Below are positions 5,193-12,379 of a stretch of 12,379 nt of DNA, in pieces (position 1 is the first letter of the stretch; the number at the start of each line of letters is the position of its first letter). The DNA comes from Peptococcaceae bacterium UBA4997 (GTDB lineage: Bacteria > Bacillota > Dehalobacteriia > UBA4068 > UBA4997). The notes under the pieces are model-generated. The model saw only the letters and a list, made by a program, of their open reading frames with translations, had not been told where the DNA came from and made no database searches. The stretch lies in contig DGYV01000026.1 of the NCBI GenBank assembly GCA_002398485.1, forward strand, positions 949 to 13,327, read 5' to 3'. The translations under genes were made by a program, and so were the position numbers.

Positions 5193-6005
5193 TTATAATC
5201 CGTATTGGCTTTTCATTTTTTCTACATGCCTGTAATGATCATAACGAATCAACTTAGAAGCAGCAGCTTCATCAAGCACAACCGAGATGTCTCCACTGTG
5301 AAGTTGTATGGCCGATGCAGTAATCTGCGATGTAATAGGCCCTTCTAGACATTTAGAAACGGTATCAGCTTTCTTGGAGCCATTTACAATCATTAAAATA
5401 TTCTTTGCATCCAGTATTGTTCCAATACCCATTGTAATGGCAAAATGGGGCATTTGGCTTCGATCAACATTCGCTTTTTTGTAGAAAGCTACATAATTGT
5501 CATCTAGGGTCTGTTCTGTCAATGCCTGTACTCTTGTTCTTGATCCGAGGGATGAGCCGGGTTCATTGAATCCCCAATGTCCGTCACCGCCAAGACCCAA
5601 AAGCTGCAAATCAATGCCCCCAGCCTTTTTGATTTCTTCTTCATACCACATACAAAACTTTTTCGGATCTTTCGTTTGACCATCGGGTATATGGATATTT
5701 TCCTTTTTTATATTGATATGCTTGAATAGTTCCTCATGCATAAACCTGGCATAGCTTTGATCCATATTGTAGGGCTTGTCCAAATCAATTCCCACTCCAA
5801 GGTATTCATCAAGATTGAATGTTCTGACCTGCGAGAAATCAAGCCCCTCTCTGTGCATTCTAATCAGTTCCTTATAGGTACCGATGGGTGTTGCTCCAGT
5901 CGCCAGTCCAAGTACACAGTCCGGCTTTGATTTTACATAACCCGCAATGATCTCTGCTGCATATTGACTCATTTGTTCATAGTTTTCCCTAATAATAATA
6001 TCCAT
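5193..6005 (-). CDS. nagB: Glucosamine-6-phosphate deaminase
   Basis: Converts glucosamine 6-phosphate to fructose 6-phosphate and ammonia in the cytoplasm, the entry of amino sugars (for example from cell-wall or chitin recycling) into glycolysis. The 270-residue length is typical. Visible motifs are the phosphate-binding LGLATGATPIGTY (about 32-44), FNLDEYLG with Asp66 (equivalent to E. coli Asp72), and GLGGDGHWGFNEPGSSLGSR, with Asp141, His143 and Glu148 as the catalytic set. The usual Ile/Leu after His is Trp here, a small oddity. GGGAG precedes the ATG by 8 nt. No nagA or PTS gene is adjacent in the window, and it is convergent with the gene at 4213-5112. A promoter and an operator-like inverted repeat lie upstream. 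Confidence 0.95.
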   Translation of the reverse strand: MDIIIRENYEQMSQYAAEIIAGYVKSKPDCVLGLATGATPIGTYKELIRMHREGLDFSQVRTFNLDEYLGVGIDLDKPYNMDQSYARFMHEELFKHINIKKENIHIPDGQTKDPKKFCMWYEEEIKKAGGIDLQLLGLGGDGHWGFNEPGSSLGSRTRVQALTEQTLDDNYVAFYKKANVDRSQMPHFAITMGIGTILDAKNILMIVNGSKKADTVSKCLEGPITSQITASAIQLHSGDISVVLDEAAASKLIRYDHYRHVEKMKSQYGL

Positions 6006-6069
6006 GTTTTATTCTCCCATCTATTCTTAATAATGTGTGATTGAAAAATGCGAATCAATTTAACCATTC

Positions 6070-6118
6070 ATAAGAAATTCTTCTTATTCATTATACTAGA
6101 TATTTGTTCATAGATAAA
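6070..6118 (-). promoter_or_regulatory. nagB promoter with overlapping inverted repeat
   Basis: On the minus strand TATAAT is at 6095-6090; the best -35 at 17 bp is the weak TTTATC (6118-6113). Just downstream, ATAAGAA (6070-6076) and TTCTTAT (6081-6087) form a 7-bp perfect inverted repeat with a 4-bp spacer that would overlap the transcription start. A weak -35 with an operator at +1 suggests repression, perhaps by an amino-sugar regulator; that is inference. Confidence 0.45.
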
Positions 6119-6204
6119 TACTCTATTAACAAAATAAAAGGCTCAAGTTGCCAAATTGGTTCCCAGCGGATAGCTCTATTCATGCTGCAAAATAAAAATT
6201 CCAA

Positions 6205-6330
6205 TCATATAAAGTTATCGGGAACTTTCATATAATAATTAATAATGCATATTCCAACTAAATCATTTTTAGAGTGCATCGACTTTTTGATAGTACTTTC
6301 TAAGTTCTTTTTATATAAAACCACTACCAT
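6205..6330 (-). other. Short ORF (41 codons), doubtful
   Basis: ATG at 6328-6330 to TGA at 6205-6207 reads MVVVLYKKNLESTIKKSMHS and 21 more residues. There is no clear ribosome binding site and no recognised family. It lies in the otherwise gene-free interval between nagB and the livF terminator (6006-6379). It may be a relic or chance. Confidence 0.15.
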
Positions 6331-6379
6331 AAAATATTATATCTATTTTCTTTATAAAAAATCCGAACTACTTTTTAAA

Positions 6380-6413
6380 ACACAAAGCCACCACTTAAGT
6401 GGTGGCTTTGTGT
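6380..6413 (-). terminator. Terminator of the liv operon, 34-bp perfect palindrome
   Basis: CACAAAGCCACCACTT followed directly by its complement AAGTGGTGGCTTTGTG, plus one more A-T pair, makes a perfect palindrome. As RNA it gives a stem of about 15 bp with a minimal loop. Read on the minus strand it is followed by TTTAAAAAG after the GTGT, a short T tail. It sits 42 bp past the livF stop (6456). Confidence 0.85.
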
Positions 6414-6455
6414 ATGTTTAGAATAAAAAAGAAACATTAAAAATGCAGAAATCTC

Positions 6456-7160
6456 TTATAAACCAAGGTAAGCCTGACGTACTTCAGGAGAATTCATGAA
6501 TTCCTCTCCTTTTCCTTCCATAACTATTTTACCTGTTTGAAGTACATAAGCACGATCAGAGAGTATTAAAGCATCTTTCAAACGCTGTTCAACCAAAAGA
6601 ATAGTAACACCAGTTTGCTTAATATCTTTTATCATGCGAAACATTTCTTTTACCATAATAGGTGCTAGGCCTAGGCTAGGCTCGTCAAGCATAAGAATGC
6701 GTGGTTCGGACATCAAACCGCGGGCAATAGCTACCATTTGCTGTTCGCCACCAGATAATGTTCCGGCTAACTGTTTTTCCCTTTCCTTAATACGAGGAAA
6801 AATGGAATAAACTTTTTCCAAACGATCAGCATTTACTTTTTTGTCTGTCACTTGGTAAGCACCCATCATTAGGTTTTGCACAATAGACATTTGACCAAAG
6901 AGATGGCGGCCTTCCGGTACCATTACTATACCCTGTTTAACAATTTCGTGCGCTTTCAGATTATGTATTGATTTGCCATCCAAAACTACTTCGCCACCCT
7001 CGGGTTTCATCAAACCGGATATGGCCTTTAAAAGCGTACTTTTACCGGCACCATTAGAACCTACAACAGAAACAACTTCGCCATCATTAACATTAATACT
7101 GACACCAAAGAGAGCAGGCACACCACCATAGGAAACTACTAAATCTTTAATTTCCAACAT
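6456..7160 (-). CDS. livF: Amino-acid-type ABC importer ATPase LivF
   Basis: One of the two cytoplasmic ATPases of the importer; it would pair with LivG. The protein is 234 residues counted from ATG 7158-7160. I prefer this start because GGAGGTG lies 7 nt upstream; an ATG 15 nt further up (7175) contains that ribosome binding site. It shows Walker A GSNGAGKST (34-42), PEGRHLF after the Q-loop region, signature LSGGEQQ (135-141), Walker B ILMLDEP (Asp159, Glu160), and LVEQR in the H-loop place (Gln192, normal for LivF). The C-terminus is PEVRQAYLGL, typical of the family. It overlaps the end of livG by 14 nt, so translation is probably coupled. Last gene of the operon. Confidence 0.92.
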   Translation of the reverse strand: MLEIKDLVVSYGGVPALFGVSINVNDGEVVSVVGSNGAGKSTLLKAISGLMKPEGGEVVLDGKSIHNLKAHEIVKQGIVMVPEGRHLFGQMSIVQNLMMGAYQVTDKKVNADRLEKVYSIFPRIKEREKQLAGTLSGGEQQMVAIARGLMSEPRILMLDEPSLGLAPIMVKEMFRMIKDIKQTGVTILLVEQRLKDALILSDRAYVLQTGKIVMEGKGEEFMNSPEVRQAYLGL

Positions 7161-7896
7161 TGTATGCACCTCCATCTTCTACAGCATCATCACCTAAATA
7201 AGCTTTGATAACCTCTGGATTATCGACCACTTCTTTAGGTAAAGAATCGGCAATTTTTTTACCATAGTTCAACACAGCTACACGGTCAGAAATTGGCATA
7301 ATTACTTCCATAACATGCTCAATAACCAAAAGTGTTATGCCTTGCTTATGAATAGAATGCACCAATTCTACTGCTGCCTGTACTTCCGTAGGGTTCAAGC
7401 CGGCCATAACTTCATCCAGTAGTAAAAGCTCTGGTTCAGTGGCCAGTGTACGAGCTAATTCCAGGCGTTTTTTGTTGGCAACAGTAAGCTCTTTGCCAAG
7501 AAAATCCGCCTTTTCTGATAAACCAACGAATTCCAATACTTCCATTGCTTTTTTGTGTGCATCTTTTACTTTAGGACGCCTCATTAAAGCGCCTACCATT
7601 ACATTTTCCAAAACATTCATATCAGAAAAAGGCTTAACCACCTGAAAGGTTCTTGCCATGCCCATATGGGCAATTTTATGAGTAGGCATGCCGGTAATAT
7701 CCTTGCCCTTAAAGATAATTTTGCCAACTTCAGGTTTTTGATATCCGGCAATATTGGCAAACAGTGTCGTTTTACCAGCTCCGTTAGGGCCAATTAAGCC
7801 TACAATCTCGCCTTTTTCCACTTTAATATCCACACTATCAAGGGCAGTCAACCCACCAAAACGTTTAGTTACATTATGCAGTTCCAGTAATGCCAT
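7147..7896 (-). CDS. livG: Amino-acid-type ABC importer ATPase LivG
   Basis: The second ATPase, 249 residues. Walker A is GPNGAGKTT (36-44), the Q-loop is RTFQVVKPF (Gln85), Walker B is LLLLDEVMAGLNPTE (Asp161, Glu162) and the H-loop is VIEHVME (His194). The signature is not LSGGQ or LSYGQ but LTVANKK (137-143). I recall this form from one LivG subclass ending DEVMAGLNP; it implies one consensus and one degenerate ATP site in the LivG/LivF dimer. The ATG (7894-7896) overlaps the livM stop as TAATG, with GGAGGTGA upstream. The C-terminal tail DDAVEDGGAYNVGN overlaps livF. Confidence 0.92.
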   Translation of the reverse strand: MALLELHNVTKRFGGLTALDSVDIKVEKGEIVGLIGPNGAGKTTLFANIAGYQKPEVGKIIFKGKDITGMPTHKIAHMGMARTFQVVKPFSDMNVLENVMVGALMRRPKVKDAHKKAMEVLEFVGLSEKADFLGKELTVANKKRLELARTLATEPELLLLDEVMAGLNPTEVQAAVELVHSIHKQGITLLVIEHVMEVIMPISDRVAVLNYGKKIADSLPKEVVDNPEVIKAYLGDDAVEDGGAYNVGN

Positions 7897-8921
7897 TACT
7901 CACTCACCTCCTGGACTGCTTTCAGGGTGGCTTTCTTTTTGCTTTGGCGTTTTTTAGTGTAGTTATTAACAGCACCAACAATACCGCCAGGCTGATAAAT
8001 TGCTACCAGCATAATCAGCAAACCATAAATTACAAGGTCAATACCTGAACCGGTACCGCCTAAGAACATTCTGGAACCTTCGGATAAGGGTATAATAATA
8101 CTGGCACCTACAATTGGCCCCCAAACTGTACCCATACCACCCATAACAGCAATTAAGGCTATCTGAACTGAAGTCATTATTAGGAATGCACTCGGGGGGT
8201 CGATAAATAACATATAGTTGATCCAGAAAGAGCCTGCTACAGAACTTACTGTACCACTTAAGATAATTGCCATCAACTTTCTGTTCACCAGGTTAATACC
8301 CAACGCTTTAGCAGCCTCGGGGTCTTCCTTGATGGCTCTGAAATAATAACCACTGCGACTGTTTTTAAGCCAAATGGTAATTGCTGTAGCAAGTACCAAG
8401 AGTACCAAAACAATGTAAAAATAAGGAACCTTTGATGCAAACTGGAAGTTCAGAAGCGAACTTTCCGTAATGGTCAGGTAAAGCCCTGAAGCACCGCCTG
8501 CCGCATCCCAATTGGTAAAGATAATGTTAACTATTTCACCAACTGCCATGGTAGCAATAGCAAAATAGTGTCCCTTCAGACGGAAGCAGGGTAAACCGAT
8601 TAGGAAAGCCACGATACCAGAGAGGACTATACCTAACAACAGACCCAACCAGGGGTTCCAGCCCCACCATAGTTGACTACAAGCAGTTGCGTAAGCACCC
8701 AAACCAAAATACACTGCATTACCTAAGGACATCTGCCCGGCAAAGCCGCCTATCCAGTTCCACGCTGTACCTAGGGTAGCATACATAATGATCAAAATTA
8801 CGGCATGTAAATAATAACCGGTAACGATTTTAGGAACTACCAACAGGAACAAAAACAATAAGGTAACAATGATTATGGAAGGGCGTTGCCATAATTTTTT
8901 AATTAAATTATTATCTGTCAT
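7896..8921 (-). CDS. livM: Amino-acid-type ABC importer permease LivM
   Basis: An inner-membrane permease of the BPD_transp_2 family, 341 residues, with hydrophobic segments through most of its length. The first is IIIVTLLFLFLLVVP, near residue 17. Family motifs are GGFAGQMSLGNAVYFGLGAY (about 58-77) and the cytoplasmic coupling loop around RAIKEDPEAAKALGIN, followed by GGMGTVWGPIVGA. The C-terminus is Lys-rich (KKRQSKKKATLK) and cytoplasmic by the positive-inside rule. The ATG at 8919-8921 lies 1 nt past the livH stop, and GGGGAGG inside the livH end is its ribosome binding site. It forms the channel with LivH. Confidence 0.92.
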   Translation of the reverse strand: MTDNNLIKKLWQRPSIIIVTLLFLFLLVVPKIVTGYYLHAVILIIMYATLGTAWNWIGGFAGQMSLGNAVYFGLGAYATACSQLWWGWNPWLGLLLGIVLSGIVAFLIGLPCFRLKGHYFAIATMAVGEIVNIIFTNWDAAGGASGLYLTITESSLLNFQFASKVPYFYIVLVLLVLATAITIWLKNSRSGYYFRAIKEDPEAAKALGINLVNRKLMAIILSGTVSSVAGSFWINYMLFIDPPSAFLIMTSVQIALIAVMGGMGTVWGPIVGASIIIPLSEGSRMFLGGTGSGIDLVIYGLLIMLVAIYQPGGIVGAVNNYTKKRQSKKKATLKAVQEVSE

Positions 8922-8922
8922 G

Positions 8923-9789
8923 TTAACGCCTCCCCATTAAGCCTTGCGGTCTGACAACAACACAAACAAAGTACAGACCATAGACCAGTAAATATTGATA
9001 CGCAGAACCAAAGAAGAAACCACCAAGCGCCTGAACCATTCCAATGATAAGGCCTGCATAAAACACACCTTTAATCGAACCAAAGCCACCTAATGCTACT
9101 GTGATAAAGGCTAAGAACCCATAAACCATACCAACTTCAGGATATATATAGTAAAATTCAGACAGAAGACCACCGGCAATACCAACACAACCTGCACCGA
9201 TTATCCAAGCTAATATATACATTTTTTGAACAGGTATACCCATTAAAGAGGCTGCATCTTTATCTTCTGATACTGCCTGCAGGGCCAAACCGGTACGGGT
9301 CTTAGTCATAAACAGGTAAACCAGGATGGTTGCAACGATTGCGCATAAAGCAGCTACGACCTGCGGTTTGCTTAAGGATAAATTTGGCATAATATTCCAA
9401 GAACCTTGAACAAGAGGGTCGGTGATGGAACGATAATCGGCACCCCACAACGCTTGGGCAAGCCCGCGCAAGAAAATCATCAAACCAAAGGTAACAAAAA
9501 TTTGTGCCATACCCGAGGCCTTTAAAACATGTCGTATTAGCAACCAGTATGTCGCTACACCTAGAAGAGCTATTGCGATTGCAACGATGGGCAATGAAAG
9601 CATAGGATCAAGTCCTGGCCAAACACTAAGCCAAAAAGCCAAGAACATTGCCATCATCAAAAAGTCTCCGTGGGCGAAGTTACAAATATCCATAACTCCA
9701 AAGATTATAGTCAAACCCAGAGCGCTCAGGACGAAGATAAAGCCCCAAAGCACGCCGCTGCCTACAACCTGTAAAATTACTTCCGACAT
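8923..9789 (-). CDS. livH: Amino-acid-type ABC importer permease LivH
   Basis: The partner permease, 288 residues, also BPD_transp_2 and almost wholly membrane-embedded. The conserved start is FGVMDICNFAHGDFLMM (family 'fGvl.i.NfAHG.f.mlGA'). The coupling loop is ALQAVSEDKDAASLMGIP, and LGGFGSIKGVFYAGLIIGM near residue 233 is the family's second conserved block. GAAAGGGG precedes the ATG by about 8 nt. It lies 31 bp after livJ with no terminator between them. Intact. Confidence 0.93.
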   Translation of the reverse strand: MSEVILQVVGSGVLWGFIFVLSALGLTIIFGVMDICNFAHGDFLMMAMFLAFWLSVWPGLDPMLSLPIVAIAIALLGVATYWLLIRHVLKASGMAQIFVTFGLMIFLRGLAQALWGADYRSITDPLVQGSWNIMPNLSLSKPQVVAALCAIVATILVYLFMTKTRTGLALQAVSEDKDAASLMGIPVQKMYILAWIIGAGCVGIAGGLLSEFYYIYPEVGMVYGFLAFITVALGGFGSIKGVFYAGLIIGMVQALGGFFFGSAYQYLLVYGLYFVCVVVRPQGLMGRR

Positions 9790-9820
9790 TGAAACAGCCC
9801 CTTTCCAAAATTAATTACAG

Positions 9821-11128
9821 TTACCTTTCACTCCACGCAGGATAGGGCCAAACAACATCAGTAGTTGCATATTCTTCAGGCCATACAGTTACATATTTGC
9901 CACCCTGCACTTGGCAGATTAATACGTTGATAGCCTGATTTTGACCATTTTCGTCAAATTTGATGCCGGACCAAGGCATGATCAATTGATCGCAGGAGAT
10001 ATTCGTAGCTGCTAAAGCATCACGTATAGCAGCTGGATCGGCAGAACCTGCACGATTGATAGCATCAGCCAAAATCAAAGGAGCCTGTACCGCACGAGCA
10101 GTATTGCCGTTTAAGTTTGCAATACCATATTTTTCATTAAACATTTCACCAACTTTTTTAGCGTTTTCATTCTTGGCGCTATAGTCGGAGCAATAAGCTT
10201 CACGGGTGATGGTATATTCAGCATCCGCACCTAAAATTTTGAAATAATCTTGTTCAACAAAGCCAGCATCCTGAGCAATCAAAGTAGGCATATAATTATT
10301 TTCTTTAAAGGTTTTCATAAGCAAAGTAGCATCAGAAACATAGGATGCCGCAAGTACTACGTCAGGATCAGCTGCTTTAAGCTTTTGCACTTCACTGTTC
10401 ATAGAAGTAGTGTTGGCAGGATAAGGCATAGATGCTACAATTTCGTAACCGCCTGCTTCTGCATTTTTCGTCCAGCTAGCTGCAGAGTCTTTACCGAAAG
10501 CTGTATTTTCATAAATCATAGCAACAGTTTTAATATCATATTGATTTTTAACAGAATTCAAATAATTGAAAGTGTAGTCGCCAAACATAGCATCATGTGG
10601 ACCTTGACGGAAAATGTTTTTGAAACCACGTTCAGTCAAAGTAGGTGAGCTGGATTCAACTACAAAGAAAGGGATGCCTGCACGTTCAGCTACCTGGCTG
10701 GCTGAAGCCACAACAGAGCTTTGATAGCAACCCATTAAAGCTACAACACCCTCTTGGTTAATTAAGCGCTCAGCTTCGGAAGCGCCTTTTTCAGCGGAAC
10801 CTTCAGAGTTTGCAAAAACGAACTCTATTTTGGCGCCGTTCAAATTAGTAATACCTTCACCGGCTGCCATAGGCAGATTCAAATCAGGATAATCACCGTT
10901 AACAATCTCCCCACCTAATTCAATAGCTTTCTTCTGGTCTAAACCAGTGGGAGCAGAGGAACCGGTTAAAGCATAGATAACACCAATTTTAATTATTTCC
11001 TGATCAGTTACATCACCGGTTTCTGTGGTTTCACCGCTGCCGCAGCCTGCAAATAAAAATAGAGAACCAATAAGGGCTAAGCTGATTACTGATAATACAG
11101 CCAATTTTTTCTTGCTCTTTTTTAACAT
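9821..11128 (-). CDS. livJ: Lipoprotein solute receptor of the amino-acid-type ABC importer (LivJ-like)
   Basis: A Peripla_BP_6-type receptor that captures the solute outside the membrane and hands it to LivHM. It is 435 residues from the ATG at 11126-11128, chosen because AAGGAGG lies 7 nt upstream; an ATG two codons earlier is too close to that site. The N-terminus is basic (KKSKKK), then hydrophobic, then lipobox LFAGC at about 25-29, followed by an acidic/Gly/Thr linker. The mature part starts IIKIGVIYALTGSSAPTG and contains GVVALMGCYQSSVVASAS and IPFFVVESSSPTLTERGFKN, typical of the family. Branched-chain amino acids are the default guess, but residues alone do not fix the ligand; amides or other amino acids are possible. 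First gene of the operon; no clear promoter found. Confidence 0.9.
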   Translation of the reverse strand: MLKKSKKKLAVLSVISLALIGSLFLFAGCGSGETTETGDVTDQEIIKIGVIYALTGSSAPTGLDQKKAIELGGEIVNGDYPDLNLPMAAGEGITNLNGAKIEFVFANSEGSAEKGASEAERLINQEGVVALMGCYQSSVVASASQVAERAGIPFFVVESSSPTLTERGFKNIFRQGPHDAMFGDYTFNYLNSVKNQYDIKTVAMIYENTAFGKDSAASWTKNAEAGGYEIVASMPYPANTTSMNSEVQKLKAADPDVVLAASYVSDATLLMKTFKENNYMPTLIAQDAGFVEQDYFKILGADAEYTITREAYCSDYSAKNENAKKVGEMFNEKYGIANLNGNTARAVQAPLILADAINRAGSADPAAIRDALAATNISCDQLIMPWSGIKFDENGQNQAINVLICQVQGGKYVTVWPEEYATTDVVWPYPAWSER

Positions 11129-11164
11129 CTTCATTCCTCCTTATAAATTTTTCTCTTTTTTAAT

Positions 11165-11693
11165 TTACTTAAAACTTAATCTCCAATAGTTTCCCCTTTC
11201 TTCTTGTTTGGTCAGTACGCCATTTATATTATTAGGTCTTGCCTTAGACCATATATAGCTTCGTAATTCATAAATTCTGTCTGGTTTAACTTGTAATATT
11301 AATTCCGACACTTCATTAATCAAATCATTAATCATTTTTTCATTCGGTTTGCTCACTATAAACATTTTTATAGCTTTGCAATCAAAAAATACAGAATAAA
11401 TAGCTCCTAAATATAAATTTTCTGTATTAATAATACCATTTTAATCATATTCCAATCCTAATGCTGCTGTAATATATGCAAGACTTACCTTATTTCCAAA
11501 ACCTAATCTGGGAAAAATAATATGATAATCTAGCTTGGGTATTGGACTAAAAAAATCAATAATTGCTTCATTGTATGCTAAATTTGTTTTTTCTGAACCA
11601 ATTATCAAATCTTTAATTTATACCACCAATACCATCAAAAGTTTGAACAGCACCTACAAAAAGCTTAACCGTTAGAGAAGCATATTTTATAGT
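11165..11693 (-). pseudogene. Unknown protein, 3' part, with one frameshift and one stop
   Basis: An open 66-codon frame (11165-11365) is only the tail. The same frame continues upstream past TAA at 11441-11443 with LGAIYSVFFDCKAIKMF downstream of it and SLAYITAALGLEYD before it, back to DLIIGSEKTNLAYNEAIIDF. A 1-2 nt shift near 11615-11622 then connects to TVKLFVGAVQTFDGIGGI, ending where an IS256 transposase fragment begins on the other strand (about 11691). The C-terminus is LTKQEERGNYWRLSFK. I do not recognise the family; a faint likeness of DLIIG...A...F to formaldehyde-activating-enzyme-like proteins is too weak to use. It ends about 37 bp before livJ, and the liv promoter may lie inside it. 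Confidence 0.55.
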
Positions 11694-11828
11694 GTCAAAA
11701 CTCTGCTGAAAGCTCTGTATCTTTCCCACCCTGTACAGGCAACAACAAAATGGAACCTGCCCTTAAGGAACTGGGGCAAGGTTTATGGCGAATTTGCTAT
11801 TATGCATGAAGGCAGAATACCTCTTTAA
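11691..11828 (+). pseudogene. IS256-family transposase, C-terminal fragment
   Basis: The plus-strand frame reads KTLLKALYLSHPVQATTKWN, then LPLRNWGKVYGEFAIMHEGR, then IPL and TAA (11826-11828). This is the C-terminus of Mutator/IS256 transposases ('sLlkalYL...eatkKWt.pirNWg....qlai.fegRl'). All DDE catalytic residues lie upstream and are gone; only about 45 codons are preserved. The left break, near 11690, joins it to the unknown minus-strand relic. It marks a former insertion followed by deletion, or an end left by recombination. A terminator-like hairpin follows at 11845. Confidence 0.75.
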
Positions 11829-11844
11829 GTTTCACCAATATGAC

Positions 11845-11886
11845 AACAAGGACACCTTTTTTGAAGGTGCCCTTGCCTTGTTTTAA
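11845..11886 (+). terminator. Terminator hairpin after the IS256 fragment
   Basis: AACAAGG (11845-11851) pairs with CCTTGTT (11876-11882), and inside it CACCTT (11853-11858) pairs with AAGGTG (11864-11869). The plus strand continues TTTTAATTAATTTT. It lies 17 bp past the transposase stop. Confidence 0.6.
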
Positions 11887-11913
11887 TTAATTTTATATAT
11901 TGTTTTCATAATT

Positions 11914-11934
11914 AGGTGTTTGAAAAAAGCACCT
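11914..11934. terminator. Second small hairpin, possible terminator
   Basis: AGGTGTTT (11914-11921) pairs with AAGCACCT (11927-11934), one G-T pair, with a 5-base loop. The plus strand continues TTTCTAAAT. It is convergently placed between the IS256 relic (+) and the cbiO gene (-), so it could serve either; polarity is unclear. Confidence 0.4.
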
Positions 11935-12065
11935 TTCTAAATCAAAACTTACCATAGAAAGCTAATTTACAGAGTTTATTTCACACACTCCTTGAATAAC
12001 CATGAACTGATTTCGGTTTGTCTAAATCCTCAGTAAACCATACTTGAAAATACATTGTCTTCATT
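11935..12065. other. Short spacer with a doubtful 27-codon ORF
   Basis: A minus-strand frame from ATG 12062-12064, 1 nt past the cbiO stop, to TGA 11981-11983 reads MKTMYFQVWFTEDLDKPKSV and seven more residues. No ribosome binding site is evident and the family is unknown. Nothing else is seen here. Confidence 0.2.
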
Positions 12066-12379
12066 TTATGAATTATTATGAAGCAACTTCAGTATAGATT
12101 TTCTGGCCGTTGATATAGTTGCAGCACACTCATCTATATTTAAATGATCTTCCTTTCTCAAAACTTCCATTAAGTGTGATATTCGTGGCAATCTTAAATT
12201 GCAGTTTCTTAATTCAGCCACTTGGGTCAACAGCTCTTCGCTTGTACCGCTGATCAGTACTTGTCCATGATCTAAAACATAAGCGTAGTCACAGTATAAC
12301 GGCACAATATCAATATCATGAGTTGATATAACAATGGTAAGTTTTGTTTCTTCCTTTAATTTAATCAAAAGCCTTAATT
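12066..12379 (-). CDS. CbiO-type ECF transporter ATPase, C-terminal part (runs off window)
   Basis: The energising ATPase of an energy-coupling-factor importer, most likely for cobalt or nickel. Only about 103 residues are in the window. They begin after Walker B with LRLLIKLKEE and LTIVISTHDIDIVPLYCDYA, where His of STHD is the H-loop and 'D.DLVp.yaDr.yVld.G' is typical of CbiO. They continue with GTSEELL and LRLPRISHLMEVLRKE, the family's C-terminal region. The frame is open to the window end, so the gene continues rightwards; the internal ATG at 12366-12368 is not the real start. Downstream on the left there is no further transporter gene. Whether the CbiM/N/Q partners exist cannot be seen. 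CbiO versus a general EcfA is judged from the C-terminus. Confidence 0.85.
   Translation of the reverse strand, partial: LRLLIKLKEETKLTIVISTHDIDIVPLYCDYAYVLDHGQVLISGTSEELLTQVAELRNCNLRLPRISHLMEVLRKEDHLNIDECAATISTARKSILKLLHNNS

Noticed and set aside
5497..5930. Two plus-strand ORFs within nagB
   Set aside because: Antisense shadows of a strongly conserved enzyme.
7439..7957. Plus-strand ORFs opposite livG
   Set aside because: Antisense shadows over the conserved ATPase motifs.
10250..10648. 132-codon plus-strand ORF opposite livJ
   Set aside because: Lies wholly inside the receptor gene, lacks a credible start and has no domain.
11129..11240. Promoter or leader RNA (for example a T-box) for the liv operon
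   Set aside because: No T-box motif or convincing -35/-10 pair could be found in the short gap or the end of the upstream relic.

Overview
The window looks like chromosomal DNA of a low-GC, Gram-positive-type (Firmicutes, clostridial or Negativicutes-like) bacterium. The support is AT-rich spacers, strong AGGAGG-type ribosome binding sites, S-layer homology (SLH) remnants, a CarD protein of the clostridial type, a lipoprotein-type solute receptor and an ECF-type cobalt/nickel ATPase. I cannot name the genus.

Left part (1-4083): a gene graveyard. On the minus strand lie an unrecognised open stretch, an in-frame chimera of a cell-surface protein (YDG-like repeat plus chitobiase-C-like domain) with the C-terminus of an SsuB/TauB-type ATPase, and a compact run of small genes. 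That run contains a Cys-rich small protein, a CarD-family RNA polymerase-binding regulator, one intact basic/coiled-coil protein, and a further small protein. Three of those four are broken by in-frame stops, and the CarD gene also carries an expanded 10-bp tandem repeat. Next come the end of an SLH-domain protein, a MerR-type HTH fragment on the plus strand, and an IS3-type orfA remnant with its terminal repeat.

Middle (4084-6455): two apparently intact genes that converge. A plus-strand winged-helix/nucleotidyltransferase-like protein has a good sigma-A promoter. Glucosamine-6-phosphate deaminase (nagB) lies on the minus strand. A low-gene stretch of about 450 bp upstream of nagB holds its promoter and the terminator of the next operon.

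Right part (6456-11128): a complete five-gene high-affinity amino-acid-type ABC importer on the minus strand, transcribed livJ-livH-livM-livG-livF (lipoprotein receptor, two permeases, two ATPases). Its genes are tightly spaced or overlapping, and a 34-bp perfect palindrome serves as terminator. The receptor would capture the solute outside the membrane, LivH/LivM form the channel, and LivG/LivF hydrolyse ATP. The true substrate (branched-chain or other amino acid) cannot be settled from sequence.

Right edge (11165-12379): another decayed segment, with a frameshifted and stop-interrupted unknown gene and the C-terminus of an IS256-family transposase on the opposite strand. Two hairpins follow, then the 3' part of a CbiO-type ECF transporter ATPase that runs off the window. 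The overall picture is two well-kept metabolic and transport islands set in DNA shaped by insertion sequences, deletion joints and nonsense mutation.
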